A stretch of DNA of 64,000 nucleotides from Rhynchonema sp. JSB1_4 (taxonomy: Eukaryota; Nematoda; Chromadorea; Monhysterida; Xyalidae), in NCBI GenBank assembly GCA_030248065.1, contig JASAMV010005458.1, forward strand, positions 1 through 64,000, written 5' to 3'. Shown in pieces: positions 22,020-34,128 of the stretch (the first letter of the stretch is position 1; each line of letters begins with the position of its first letter). The position numbers and the translations under genes are program-made. Under the pieces are notes generated by a model. The model worked only from the letters and a program-made list of their open reading frames with translations. It ran no database searches and was not told the DNA's origin.

Positions 22020-23940
22020 GCCTTACTCGGTGGCGTTGTGCATGTATATTGATACCCATTTGTGTTTGTCGCCAATTTCTTCTTCGTCCACCAGGTGCAC
22101 ATACGGGTACCTAAATTCAAATCACACTTATTTTACGTTACCTTATCTTTCACCATGTGATATCATCAGTTTCCGTACTGTTTAAGCGCACATTCGTTGT
22201 TGCAATGCACCACTTGTAGTTTGTGCTGCCACTGGCCGTCTTTGATCGTGCTTTCTTGTATGACGAAAGGCCATCGGTATTTCCTTTTTTCGGAAGCTTG
22301 TCGGTGTTGCGCAAAAGGAATTCCTGAGTACAATTACAATTCCAATTACAGAGAAGTACATGTTTATGCACCGGACGATGTTATGTATCATTGAAACGTT
22401 GCAGTTAAAAGCGTGTGTACCTTGCACGTCGCACAACGAGCCAGCAGCACTTGCATCACTGTGATTCCAGGGTAGTAGCGAGATTCGAATTCCAAATCGT
22501 CGTGTTTGATTTTCTGGGTGACCTGGGACTCAACCGTGTTTTCTCAATGTGTTCCTTGGTAGCTAATTAAGATAGTAGTTTGCAACAAATAGCAACCGTT
22601 TTGTTGGCGCACGTACGTCACCTGTTCGTCGCTATCTGTCGTCGGTTCTTTGCCTGCTTTGATGGCTTTGTTCTTCAATAGAAACCCGTCAAACAGGGTC
22701 AGGGTCAAAGGCCACTCTGAGTTCTCCGCTGGGTTGTTTTGACATTTCGATAATTTCATCGGTCACGTCTGAAATACTGCATTCCTTAGTACTGTTGGCG
22801 CATGTTTTTCGTTATTTTCAAATTTGCCTCCGCTCATTGTGCAGAACGCCATGTTTGGCCGTTTGTGCCTGTCCGCAACGGCTCTGTTTGGTCACATTGC
22901 GGAATTATCATGCGGTTGACCTTGTCGGCAAGCTCAAATCGGTTGAGACGGATGGCGCTTAATGCAACCCATTCGCGTCGTCGATGGAACAAAGAATGTG
23001 TTGCGCCATTTCTTACAAATTTGTGTAACTTACCTGTTCTCATAGATCTCTCGTAGATTGACATTTCTGCCAGTTCTGGAGCGGATTACTTGAGTTCTGC
23101 GAGATTGTTAGTCTCCAGAACGCAGTCAACGGACCATCCGGTCCCTTCAGCGGTTTCCCCATTGCGGTATCTCCAAGTCTTTGTGATAGATAACCAAACT
23201 CTGCCGGTTCAACGATTCCAACTGCTCCATAACATCTTGACGCATGACCAAAACTGAAAGCCGGAATGCAACGAGTAGCATGTACCATTTTGGCCGACCT
23301 TTTACAAAAATGGCCGAAACCGCTTATTTATGAGAAGGCTGGTAGCCTAGTACAACACCGGAAAAAATGTTCAAATTACTAACCCGTATTTGTCAACACA
23401 CACACCGCCGGTCGCATTTTCGAAGTTGTGAGCATTATCAACGTGTTGACGTTTTTAGGCAGCAGGGCGAGCGTTGAGGCCACTCCGTTGCGCCGTTTTC
23501 GAACTACGCCTGGTAGGCTCTAAAACACTGCTCGGAAACCATTATTGAATCCGTGAACACACGAAATCAGACATTCACCCCAGGACTATGGCACCAGCTT
23601 AGTATATTAAAACCACCAGTCCAACTTTTTGTAAAACGGTATTAATAGCATTCTGGGCAGGTTTATAGGGACAAAACGGCACACACACCCAAGCGTTTCC
23701 TTTGGTCTCCGACGCAGCATCACGATCACCACTACTTGGTGAAGATAATCCGACAGTCAGTTTTCAGTGCAGTTTATTGGTGTTTACCCTGGACATATGC
23801 AATAACGTAATAAAGTGTCACGACACCAAAGATGCAATGTGCCAGTTGGAATTGCAAAAAGAACTTAAAAGAAAGGATAAGTAGTATGAGTATGGCAATT
23901 TGAAAGCTGAACTTTTGTACAATAAATAGTGTGTCAGACA
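22020..23940 (-). other. Unassigned; possible host exon remnants on the minus strand
   Basis: On the minus strand, splice-like junctions include CTCGCAG|AACTCAAG (~23100) and GAGAACAG|GTAAGT (~23035), with open codons between. A 76-codon ORF at 22834-23064 looks protein-like but continues through that donor. No family was recognised, and downstream frames contain stops. The rest of the stretch shows nothing clear. Confidence 0.2.
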
Positions 23941-23945
23941 CAGTG

Positions 23946-24335
23946 TTAGTGCAGACGGTTTAAATAGATGCAACTAACACAATTTTTGTCGCGTAATTTG
24001 ATAGACGAGAACACACATGGTAGAATGTTGGATCCAACGATACCGCCTTTTTTAACCATTTTAGTGATGGTTTGTTTATGAGATTGAGGTAGCACGTTGT
24101 ATGCAGCAGTCGACATAAAATCTGGACGTGCTTCACGCCAAGCAGTCTTAGCACGCGGTGGCAGAACAGCACAGTTATGATTAGTCCTATAACTAACACG
24201 CACACCAGTATCCGATAACAGATTCGCAGTTCCACTGACATAATGAAGCTGGTTATGAGAATACAAATACATGAGCGACAGTCGATTGGCAAATTTGTAG
24301 GGCGAGGCGGCACTCTGCACGGCTGTCCCACCCAA
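23946..24335 (-). pseudogene. LINE ORF2 C-terminal fragment
   Basis: The 129-codon ORF contains LPPRAKTAWREARPDF, then a YNVLPQSHK segment. This matches the usual end of non-LTR retrotransposon ORF2, where an R-rich stretch leads to a W/YN.LP motif. The catalytic RT and nuclease domains are absent. Together with the fragment at 24564-25022 it marks a broken minus-strand LINE, interrupted by the shared 3'-end block near 24340-24640. Confidence 0.45.
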
Positions 24336-24563
24336 CGATGCGGCCTCTCACGACACAGAGAGGCCCGACCGGCGTGACTGGCGACGGGACGCTGCTGCCT
24401 AAGCTTCAAACACGGTCAAACACACAAAGCACTCAAAATCCAAACCTCAACAAAAGGCCCCGCCGAGTGACGCGCGGTCAACTCCGGGGTTGCGATTCAC
24501 GCCTGTTTCAGACACAGATCGATCCCGCCTGTTGATTCTCGATATCACGTTTATCGAACAGGG

Positions 24564-25022
24564 TTAGCGCAGTCTCACAAGATTCAAAACACACACGGAA
24601 AAACACCAGAGACAACCTAAAAAATCACGAGCCAATCTCTTTCTTTCATTTCCTCTGCCAGGGGAGGACTTTGTCGAAGCCGGCCACAAATTCCTGGTGA
24701 TACAATGGCGTCCAATCAAGCAATGATAACAAATTGGAATATGAAACATCACGACTCCAAATGTTCGTAATACAACGCACAGCAAGTTTTTGCACTCTCT
24801 CCAGTTTGATACGATTTTGTGCCCTATTCGGATAACAAACTTCCGCAGCATGCAATCATACACACCGGAACAACTCAACTCAGCGCCCGTCATCATGCAA
24901 CCTCGCACACCAGATGACTTTGTCACAATGTTTTCATGGGTCCTACAATGAACGTTCACAGCCGCCAACAGAAACTGAACACATACAAAGAAAGCCCGCG
25001 ACACACATACATACAATCTCAC
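24564..25022 (-). pseudogene. LINE RT-thumb region fragment
   Basis: In the frame of 24646-24855 the minus strand reads IKLERVQKLAVRCITNIW, then SYSNLLSLLDWTPLYHQEF. This is the pattern just after the RT domain of jockey/CR1-like LINEs (I..LERVQ..A.R...., ...LL..L.W.PL..RR). No catalytic motif remains. The following ~250 bp match 20640-21010, so they are probably the family's 3' region. Confidence 0.5.
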
Positions 25023-25451
25023 CCATATAATGCGCCCGCAGCGAGTGTTAGTTAGCGTGCGATAGTTACTAAACTGTAGCGACTCATAGATGGTCGGTGC
25101 TGTCGCTGCTGCATTGATATTTGCACACCCTGTACTGCGCCCGTTGCGCCCGTACTGCGCCCGTTGCGCCCGTGGCGCCCGTGATAGGATATGGCCGATT
25201 ACGGATCACGCTCCGGAATACACTTTATCAGTTAGCAATAAAGCTTTTTGTGACACAAAATCATTTCGTTATTTCCGAGCGCTGGAACCAGGTGCCAGGT
25301 TGACAATTGGCAGTCTTGGTTTTGCTGCAGATCTGGGCGAAATGCCTCAAGCCATTGGTGTTGTCGGTCTACATTCTGTGTTTTGTGCGTGCAGCCATTT
25401 TGTGGCTACCTGACGGTTTGTTTCTGTTGTTTCTGTGTTGTTTATTCTTAG

Positions 25452-25669
25452 TCTGGCCCTCGGCTATCAAGGTGCATCGCAGTGATGTTGATCGTTTCGG
25501 CCTGTTTTCGCAAACGGGCCATGTGCCAGGCCTCGGCGCTATGAACACCTCTGGCCACGTGACTTGTTCCAAACACAAAGAAAAGAAGCAGGTAACACGC
25601 GAGTTCGCCTTGAAACACCAACCCATTCTTCTTAAAAATAAACGCATTCGGCCTTCTAGAAAAGTTTAG
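25452..25669 (+). CDS. Candidate terminal exon of an unrecognised membrane gene
   Basis: A strong acceptor (pyrimidine run ending TTTATTCTTAG, 25450-25451) precedes an open frame to a stop at 25669. AATAAA follows at once. The exon would encode a polar tail beginning WPSAIKVHRSDVDRFGL. Upstream in the same frame is a hydrophobic stretch (VLSVYILCFVRAAILWL), which may be the previous exon or intron read-through. GAMNTSGH resembles GSMNTSEH at ~38790, which could be chance. No family recognised. Confidence 0.28.
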
Positions 25670-25689
25670 AATAAAAATTACAAAATGCG

Positions 25690-26645
25690 TATTTTAAGTT
25701 AAGGATGGCACTAATTAGGTAAGCACTGCAGTTTTTTGCGCCGACGCAATGAAGTAGCAAGCATGTCCGGTCGTTTTTGGTTATGTAGGTACGTCTAGCA
25801 TATTTCTCGCCATAACAGATGTTTTTTTGTTTTGCACAACCCAACACAGCTAAATCCATATGCTTCAGACAAAATGCGCAGACCGGTCAATATACATACG
25901 TAAGTGCGCGGATGCAAAGACAGGTCCTCAGCTGGGTCGAAAAACGTTTTAGGCTTAGCCTTTGGCGTTCAGCGTTTGAGAAGGTTTTTGTCTATTTTTC
26001 AGCCCGCCCCACAACTTTTTTAAGAAATTCTGCTATATTTTATCTTCCATTACATTTTGAAAAAAATTAGTCTGCAAGATGAGGGTATGCCAGAAGCAGC
26101 CACTTCTAATGAAATCCTCACCATCAAATCTTTCGCCTCTTTTTTCTTTCGTTGCATTGATTTTCCACCCAAAAAATCGACATCCACAATTTCAGTTTTG
26201 TGAACCCTACTTTCTCAGCATCCCAAGCTCCAGCAACCCCCGCAAGCTCACTGCGAAAGTGATTCGATAAATTCGGAACGCCGAATGTCGAAATTCAAAC
26301 TTACGCATTTATCCGATCACCAATTTCCGCATTCCGCATTTATCTGATCACAGTTTTAGGATTAGACTCAGGTGACGGTGCGTGCGCTGCTGTTGGCTGA
26401 GTGTCTGAAACATTGCGATAGCTGCGTTGGGTTGTGCAACACAAAAAACATTGCGGGGGACAATAAATAGAGGAATTTTGTGATCAATGAACAAAAATTT
26501 TGGTTTACCACCGACGCTGGAAATTACACTGGAAGAAAACCTTAACGAAAAAAGGCCTGTTTTTCGAACTTATTACGTTCATTATTCTTTACACATGATG
26601 TTCCATCAGATGTTTTGTGTCACGTTCAACCGCTAAAAATATCGT
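25690..26645. other. No gene recognised
   Basis: Holds a fragment related to family U at ~26270-26352 (CATTTATCTGATCACAG). Otherwise single-copy-looking sequence. Confidence 0.4.
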
Positions 26646-26653
26646 GGCACAAA

Positions 26654-27411
26654 CAGGGTTGGATTAAAAAAAGTAAAAAAATTTTTTTCTAAAAAAAAAT
26701 TAAAAAAAAAGTTGGCCACTTTTTTATTTTAAAATTTTAAAAAGTGAGTCCACTTTTTTTATTATTTTTCCCCTTTTTTCGTTGTTTTCTCACTTTTTTA
26801 AGGTAAAAAGGTATGTTTTCATGCGTTTTATTGCTCATCATTCTCAAAAAATCGCCTGCGGCGCTTATATTTCAGTTTAAAATGGCGTTGTAATGGACTC
26901 ATATAGTTCCCAGACATCCCAACAATCGCTGCATGTGTAATATAGGACACCCCATACCGTATACTGTACAGTTATTGAGCTATCGACGTAAGCTATCGAC
27001 AGACTCCACGTTGCTCGCCTATTTGCAGTTGTGTGGATTTGTCATTTGTTGCTTTTGTCACACAACATGAGTGTGGTGTAAGTCTTTATCTCTTTTCAAA
27101 TTTATCCCCAAATTCACAAACAGAAGGTTGGTCCTCCCTTTGTCATATATGCCCACAGAGTTACCTTCGGGGTTCTCAAAGTTATGACCAAATGGGCTAG
27201 ATCGGAGGTGATCGACATAAACATGCAAGTCAGTGGAGAAGTTCTCTTTAGTGTCACTCAAAACATACCTAAGTAACATGATTTCAGAAATTTCATTTTT
27301 CTAGAAACCAATTTTTCGGGGGTCCGGAATAAAAAAAGTGATTTTTAAAAAAAAATCAAAAAGTTTTTTTTTAAAAGTTCGATAATAAAAAAATTTTTTA
27401 ATCCAACCCTG
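26654..27411. mobile_element. hAT-type non-autonomous element X (8-bp TSD GGCACAAA)
   Basis: Ends CAGGGTTGGATTAAAAAAA and the inverse ...TAATCCAACCCTG. GGCACAAA flanks both sides (26646-26653 and 27412-27419). The 758-bp interior holds no transposase. The ends resemble family F, which suggests one mobilising source. Confidence 0.85.
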
Positions 27412-27442
27412 GGCACAAACACAGGCATTTACACTTAAACAC

Positions 27443-29848
27443 TTAAAGGGTCACCGCCATATATATATGCGACCGAAACCAATCCCAATGAGACTTGGCA
27501 CCGGAAGTGGGCTTGGTCCAAAACACTCACGGCCAAGAAAATCTTTTCCCATATCAGCTCCCTGTCTGAGCCAGGAGAGCTGAAAGGTAAAAAATTTTGA
27601 CCCTACCTCAGCACCTTTAAATTAAAATATCGGTCTGTTTCGCATGTTCCTAGTGTGCAGCTTGATCACAAATCTTTCATAGACGTCTTGGTACTAATTT
27701 AGAACCACGTTCACTTTTTTGGCACTACCACAGCTCGCGCTATTTTGCCAAAACCACCTAAATTTTCGAAAAAAAATTTCCGTTGTATTTTTGGGTCACA
27801 TGGAAAGCACACAGTGTTTTTATATATAGCAGGCAAAAAAGCCCGCATATCATGCTATTCAAGCGATCAATGACCAATTTTCCACCGCTGATAAGTTTCG
27901 ACAAAAGCTCGCTCAACTGTCGTGAACCTCAACTTTTTCCCATTTCCTGGAGACCCCAAGCACACTTCTATCTCAAATCTTCATTTTTTAACAACAATGT
28001 ACCGAGGTGATATATGGTACGACAGATAGTAAGAACGTAATTGTGGTTAATTATGTACAAATTTAGGTTGGTCCATCTGCATCCTTGGAGGTTTCGAGCA
28101 ATTGATGAATTTTACACAAAATTCACAATTTTAGCAAATTTTCGCTTTCGTCATATTTTTAGCCTACTTTCAGTTGTGACGGAATTGTGGCCTCTACAGT
28201 CCGATGAAGCCCCAACATTATCGTTGTTTATCGATCAAAATTCAAAATTATAGCTCTGACGTTTCTAGAGAAAAATCGTGTGTTTTCGTCACAAGCACGG
28301 GTATGCAAGGTAAAGCATAGATGGTACCAAAAAAAACAAAAAAGTACAATCACCAAAAGTAACGAACCGTGTGTTTTCGACTCATCAATCGTATTCGATT
28401 GCGTTCGACTGAATCGTAATCTCTTCATTATCGATTCACTGCTGCTCGCAGCTGCCTTGCTCAGCGCACCTCGAACGGTCAGCGTCGAACGGGTACTAGC
28501 TGTGGAGCTGAGAGTGGAGTTGTCCACTGACGCTTGCCGAATAGCGTGCGGGCTCTGCAAAATGAATTTTAGTTTCGATTTGTTTTATGAAAATTCAACA
28601 TGATTGTAATCATATTTATTTATTTATATGTATACTTGTCATCGAACGGTGAACCAGGCCGCTATATCAAAGTTGGTGGTCCGGAAGGTTCCAAATGGAA
28701 TGGAATGGAACAACGTTGAAATTGTTGAATCGGTCGGGAATGGCTATTCGTAGCCTTTTGGGATATACTGTTAAGTACTCCTTTGAAAGGATCTCAACTC
28801 AATTGCAAAACACACACACACAAATTGAAGTCCATGCGTTGGGCTTGCAACTACAACCGGGCTTATAACCGGACAAGGGTATTCGGTACCTTCAGTTAAC
28901 ACGATTTTTCTCAAGATACGTTGCAACTGGAATTTTGGATTTTAATCGATGAACAACAATGTGGCTCTGCCTGCGTACATTTAATTTCTGATTGCATGTT
29001 GTATGTGTCTGTCTGTCCGTGATTTCGTCCACCTTCTCACCCTTTCCTGTCCTGGTTTTGTATTTATTTTTCATTCCCGTAACTTGCACACCCTGTTTTG
29101 TTTTTATTTTCATGTCCGTAAACTCCACACTCGGTCTTGTAATTATGCTTCTTTCACTTAATCTTCTTATTTATATATTATTGAGTGGGTGTCGACGCTA
29201 TAAACTAAACAACAATAATGTTCGGGCTTTATCGGACAGTAAAGGCCACAATTCCGTCACAACTAGAGGCTAAAAATATGACGAAAGCGAAAATTTGCTA
29301 AAATTGTGAATTTTACGTAAAATTCATCAATTGCTCGTACCTCCAAAGATGCAGATGGGCCAACCTAGATTTGCACATAATTAATAACAATTGTGCTTTT
29401 ACTATCTGGCGTGCCATATATCACCTCTGCACATTGTTGTTAAAATACGAAGATATGAGATAGAAGTGTGCTTGGGGTCCCCAGAAAAAGGGAAAAAAGT
29501 TGAGGTTCACCACAGTTGAGCGAGCTTTTCGTGGTTTTGGCAAAAGAGCGTGAGCTGTGGTATTGCCAAAAAAGTGAATGTGGTTCTAAATTAGTGCCAA
29601 GACGTCTATGAAAGATTTTTGATCAAACTGCACACTAAGAACATGCGCAACATATCAATATTTTAATTTGAAGGTGCTGAGGTTGGGTCAAAATTTTTTA
29701 CCTCTCAGCCCTCCTGGCTCAGACTGGGAGCTGATATGGGAAAAAAATTTCTTGGCCGTGAGCGTTTTATTTGGACCAAGCCCACTTACGGTGCCAAGTT
29801 TCATTGAGATTGGTTTAGGTCGCGTATATATGGCGGAGACCCTTTAAA
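27443..29848. mobile_element. Long-TIR element, family A, copy 2
   Basis: Arms of ~830 and ~950 bp (27443-28270 and ~28900-29848) are inverses. They start TTAAAGGGTCACCGCC and end GGCGGAGACCCTTTAA. The ~630-bp centre is unrelated to copy 1. No transposase is visible, so it looks non-autonomous. Confidence 0.75.
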
Positions 29849-30062
29849 CATTTAGAACAAGCTCGCTTTAACATCGGTTTTCGCTCGTTTACATGCAAAA
29901 AAGTTGCATTAATTTACGCTGCGTTAATTTGCGCAAATGCGCGCAATTAAATTATGCAGTTTTACAGCTTTAGTAATGCAAGATTTTTTTCACGTAAACG
30001 CGCTTTATCATTTACCATTATGTTATATATTTACTTATTTTACTTGGATTGACGTTTAACAG

Positions 30063-30214
30063 ATTTGTTGCGTACCAACGTTGTGCCATTAAGTGATGGC
30101 AAACTGCACCCTCCGAGCGTGGTCTGTGAGAGCATGCGGTATGCGGCCGCAGGCGTGAAACACGTCATTGATTACAACAAAGTTGTCAATCTTACAGAAC
30201 CGAGTGAAGCTGAG
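30063..30214 (+). CDS. Candidate internal exon of an unrecognised host gene
   Basis: A 152-nt segment lies between an acceptor (TTTAACAG) and a donor (GCTGAG|GTGAGC). Read from 30065 it is open for 50 codons, beginning LLRTNVVPLSDGKLHPPSVV and ending TEPSEAE. The sequence is not repetitive and reads like protein, unlike its surroundings. No family was recognised and no partner exon is confidently linked. The DNA beyond the donor is soon filled by a hAT MITE. Confidence 0.35.
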
Positions 30215-30410
30215 GTGAGCACTTGCCCATAAATTGGCGGGATATGTAACAAGCCCGCAGGCTTGGGCTTCAAGGTTTCAATCCATACCAGACTTCTCAA
30301 GGACTGCAACTGCAACCGGTAGCGGTGCTCCCTCAGAATGAAACATTTAACGCTAATTATTGGTTCATGAAACTCGGTTTATCGTACAAAATTGTTTCGC
30401 TCATTGTACA

Positions 30411-30916
30411 CAGGGTTGGGCAAAAAACGTTTTTTTTTGAAAAATCGTTTTTTAAAAAAAACGTTTTTTTTAAAAAAACGTTTTTTAAAGCGCCCAGATG
30501 ACCAAAATATGCCCCCCAAAAAAATGGAAAACGCTCATGTTGGGAAGAAAACGTGGTTAAATGAAGTCATTCTATGTGTTCTGAGGCAAAATAAACGGGT
30601 TTCAACCCTTTTCTAGCGAGTTGCTAAGATCCCATATCAGACCCGCATCGTGGGACCAACTTTGGCCGGGGTCATCACTGAAAATCAAACTCCGTATATC
30701 GACGTATCTCGACAAAGTAAAAATTGGTCGAAAATTTTTTGAAAAAAATGGGACAAAAAATTGATTTTCCTTGATAATCAGGGTACTTTCCCTGAAAAAT
30801 CAGGGAAAATCAAGGAAATTAAGGATTTAAAAAAACGAAAAACGACCCAGGCGTTTTTTTAAAAAAAAACGTCGTTTTTTTAAGAAAAAACGCCGTCGTT
30901 TTTTTGCCCAACCCTG
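30411..30916. mobile_element. hAT-type MITE, family F, copy 2 (8-bp TSD ATTGTACA)
   Basis: Ends CAGGGTTGGGCAAAAAACG and GCCCAACCCTG. ATTGTACA lies exactly on both sides (30403-30410 and 30917-30924). The interior is close to copy 1. Confidence 0.87.
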
Positions 30917-31989
30917 ATTGTACATATGTATAGTAAATTTCCAAATTCGCTGTCGCACAGTAAAATACGCCATATAGTTAATTTCACGTTCTAAACCCGA
31001 ACGCTAAGTTCCCTGAAACATTGCGCACAGCTGCCTGGCTGGCTGGTAAACTGTACGCGCGTCTGTTGCCCGAATGTTTCAAAAGTTGACTTTCAGGTTT
31101 AGAACTTGACATGACATTAAATATTTTTAATTTTACTGTTTACTGTGCCGCAGCGAATTTGTAAATATATTACACCGGAGTTTTCCACCAGAGTTGGAAA
31201 AAACGGTTTTTTTCAAAAAATCGCTTTTTTAAGACACTTTATTTGCCTGAGAAAATCGAACGCTGTTCACACAGTCTGGTCAAATTTGATCGATTTTGAG
31301 TTTTTGCCATAATACCTATCATTCTATGGGTAGGTAATAGCTCACATACAAATTATTTTTCGATAACTCCCTGTCTAAGTCGAGATATGGCCCAGACAAG
31401 GAAATATGGTCAAACGCCATAACCGAGGCAAGGGTAAAAAAATTCAAACTAACATAACTTGCGATAGGGGCCGAATTTTAACACACTTTTTTCAGTGGCT
31501 GATAGACAATCACAGTGGTAAACAAATTTCGTCACAAAAGTCCCTAATCGCTATAGGGTGACCCAAAAAATACAGCAACGTTTCGCTAAAAAAATTGATT
31601 TTTTTGGTCAAATTTACCTTGCGGCAAAACTCAGCCTTCCAAACGAATGACAAAACGGCTAGTGCCCAAAAGTAGCTCAGGCGTTCGCCTTTCTGAAACA
31701 ATAAAAACCTCGCTCACGAGTCAGTAATTATTTTGCGCGCGACCACTTTCAAAACCACAACACACATGAAAAATTACCCCAAATGCTGCGTGTATCAGCA
31801 AGACCTGCTGGAGCGCGCGCGCACGTTGTGTGTGTTTACGAACATGCGCGTTACCTGGCCTGTGCTGTGATTATGAGAAGTAAAGCGTCTTTTTATTGTT
31901 TTGAATAAATATTAATTATTGCTTCTTGCACGTGGAAAATGTGGTGAATTTTTATCACCATTATGTGCTTGTGTTCTTGACACGGCCCG

Positions 31990-32780
31990 GTGCCGTGCCT
32001 GATTGAAAAACAGTTGCTTGATTTTTTTGTGTGCACGTAGTGCGTTTATTTTGTCGACTTTATTCATTTATTTTGTTTTGTCAGTGTTAGTACAATTCCG
32101 AACCTGGTATTGTATGTGCAGTGTTTTAGTAAATGATTGAAAACGAATTAAAAGTGTTTTGTTGTTTTTATTTTCAAAAGCCCAATTTTCTTCCACAACC
32201 GTCTGCGCTACATGTTTTATTTGTGATATATAAACACAACTGTCAAGATTCAGAAGAGTGCAGAGTTGGTTTGGTGAGGATCAGTATGTCATCAAAAAAT
32301 GGAAACAAATAACAAGATCGACGGCGAAATTAAATGATAGCGTAGAAGTGTCGATCGACAGCGAAGCTCAACAAACGCACATGGTGATACAATGAATGTT
32401 CGAATCATGCAACCACATGTTCACGTCTAAGATGCAGATGGCGGCTGCACCTGGAGGCACATGCCCGTGGACGTGAACGCCCTTCTCTCAGACTGCGTTC
32501 GTTCGAAATTTGCAGCAAAGGTTATCAAATTGCACCCAACCACACTACCGAATGACCACCGATCTTTCATGTCTTAATGGCGGACGGGCAATTAAGCAAA
32601 CTGTGGATTACACCTACCATAATATGTGACACTTCAGGCAGCTTGCTATGTTGTCAATACATAGCACAAAGATAGGAGGTCGCAATACGCACGCTGCACT
32701 GGTCGTCCACAATTGTCTGGACGGTGCCTTACTTTAGTGCGTAAAAATAAAGTGCAAAAACATTTTTATGCCAGTCCAAT
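31990..32780. other. Interior of element G; no gene recognised
   Basis: Only short ORFs. A fragment of repeat J (GGCGGACGGGCAATTAAGC) lies near 32580. Confidence 0.4.
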
Positions 32781-32784
32781 TCGA

Positions 32785-33248
32785 AGCCAGTTTCTATTCG
32801 GTGTAGAAATTCTACCCGGGGTAGAATGTAAAATTCTACACCTCAGTTCAAATTTTCTACCCCTGCCCATAGTGAACCTGCATAATTCTACCCCCGTGAG
32901 TTTCTGTTCCAAAATAAAATGTCCAAATTGACCCGGAAGTTGCTCAAAAGTGTAAAATATTTGTACCCACCGACTGACCTGGGTAGAAATGTTTCCCTTG
33001 GGTTTGCGCTGCCGCGGCATAATAGAACCAACCTACCCACCCAAAGTTCGGCATTCACATTTATACAAATGGCGAAACATTTTTGGGTGTGACTGTCGCC
33101 TCACAATTTTTACCCCTCTGGCCCCTTTTTGCACTGGAACGGAGTGTAGAATTCTACACCGACGAGTGGAAACTCAAATTCTACCCAAGTTTATAACACG
33201 TAAATTTCTACCCGGGGTAGAATTCTACACCGAATAGAAACTGGCTCC
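32785..33248. mobile_element. Foldback MITE, family H
   Basis: Ends GCCAGTTTCTATTCGGTGTA and the inverse. The arms contain ATTCTACCCCGGGTAGAAT palindromes, repeated in the core. ORFs over it are arm-driven. Confidence 0.7.
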
Positions 33249-33249
33249 A

Positions 33250-33660
33250 GAGCAGGTGCCGTCCTGCACACACAATTCCACATAACCATCGCAGCCAAAA
33301 GGTTGGTCGACTTTCCCGTCAGTTGCTCATAATTTCTCAGGTGTCAGCATTGCTCTCAAGCAAACAACGTTCGAGTTGCGGACAGAAATTTCACACAAGA
33401 ACGAGACGCGCAGTTCTTGATCACGTCATTATTATACGCGTACGATGTGGTGGACGACATGCACAAACTGCTGCGCAAACCGATTGGTGGACTGCACAGA
33501 AGACTGAATCTACTCGGAGCAGAGCAGCACACCTAAGAACTGGTGCCATTCGATTGTTTATATGCAGCGACAGTGCAACAGGGCCTGTGGTTTGATCGTG
33601 GGTCAGATTACGTTAGCTTTTAGTTGCACGTTACATGCAATGTTATATACAATACAATGA
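33250..33660. other. No gene recognised
   Basis: A 90-codon ORF at 33323-33595 lacks any recognisable motif. Confidence 0.35.
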
Positions 33661-33969
33661 ATATAGAGTTGAAGTATGATGGTATATTTATCCTCGGTAT
33701 AAGGTATGGAATGAATGATTTACAATAAAGGAATGCTATTTATGGGATTCCCCACTCCTCCCCCCCGCCAGGGAGCCTAGGATAAGTGGTTTTGGGGAGA
33801 AAATGACGGGTTTAAATGACATTTTATGGGTCACTGCATAACGCGCTTATCACAGATCACAGATTAGTGTTAATTCAACTGTTTTAAAATATCCGTAAAA
33901 TCCTTTTTTCATCGTGTGGCGTGCCTTTGAGAGACGAACAGCACCAAATCACAATACACAGAATATATT

Positions 33970-34007
33970 GCCGAATTTTCGACACTCAATAGTGTCCTCG
34001 TCAGGGC
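33970..34007 (-). ncRNA. Hammerhead-ribozyme-like motif, copy 2
   Basis: Identical core to copy 1: CTGACGA, stem II GACACT/AGTGTC, GAAA, AATT, flanked by GCC and GGC. Confidence 0.6.
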
Positions 34008-34090
34008 TAAAATCAACAAAAAGAGAGATAGGAACCGGTTGTCCGGTTTCTTGTGACAACCGGTTCCTATCTCTCTTTTTGTTGATTTTA

Positions 34091-34128
34091 GCCCTGACGA
34101 GGACACTATTGGGTGTCGAAAATTCGGC
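34091..34128 (+). ncRNA. Hammerhead-ribozyme-like motif, copy 3
   Basis: Same core on the plus strand. One substitution (AGTGTC to GGTGTC) turns the last stem II pair from T-A to T-G, so pairing is retained. It is paired head to head with copy 2. Confidence 0.6.

Noticed and set aside
18738..25190. GGGCGC blocks as ends of a single 6.4-kb element
   Set aside because: Only about 55 bp match and no target duplication was seen, so the pair is not enough to define an element.
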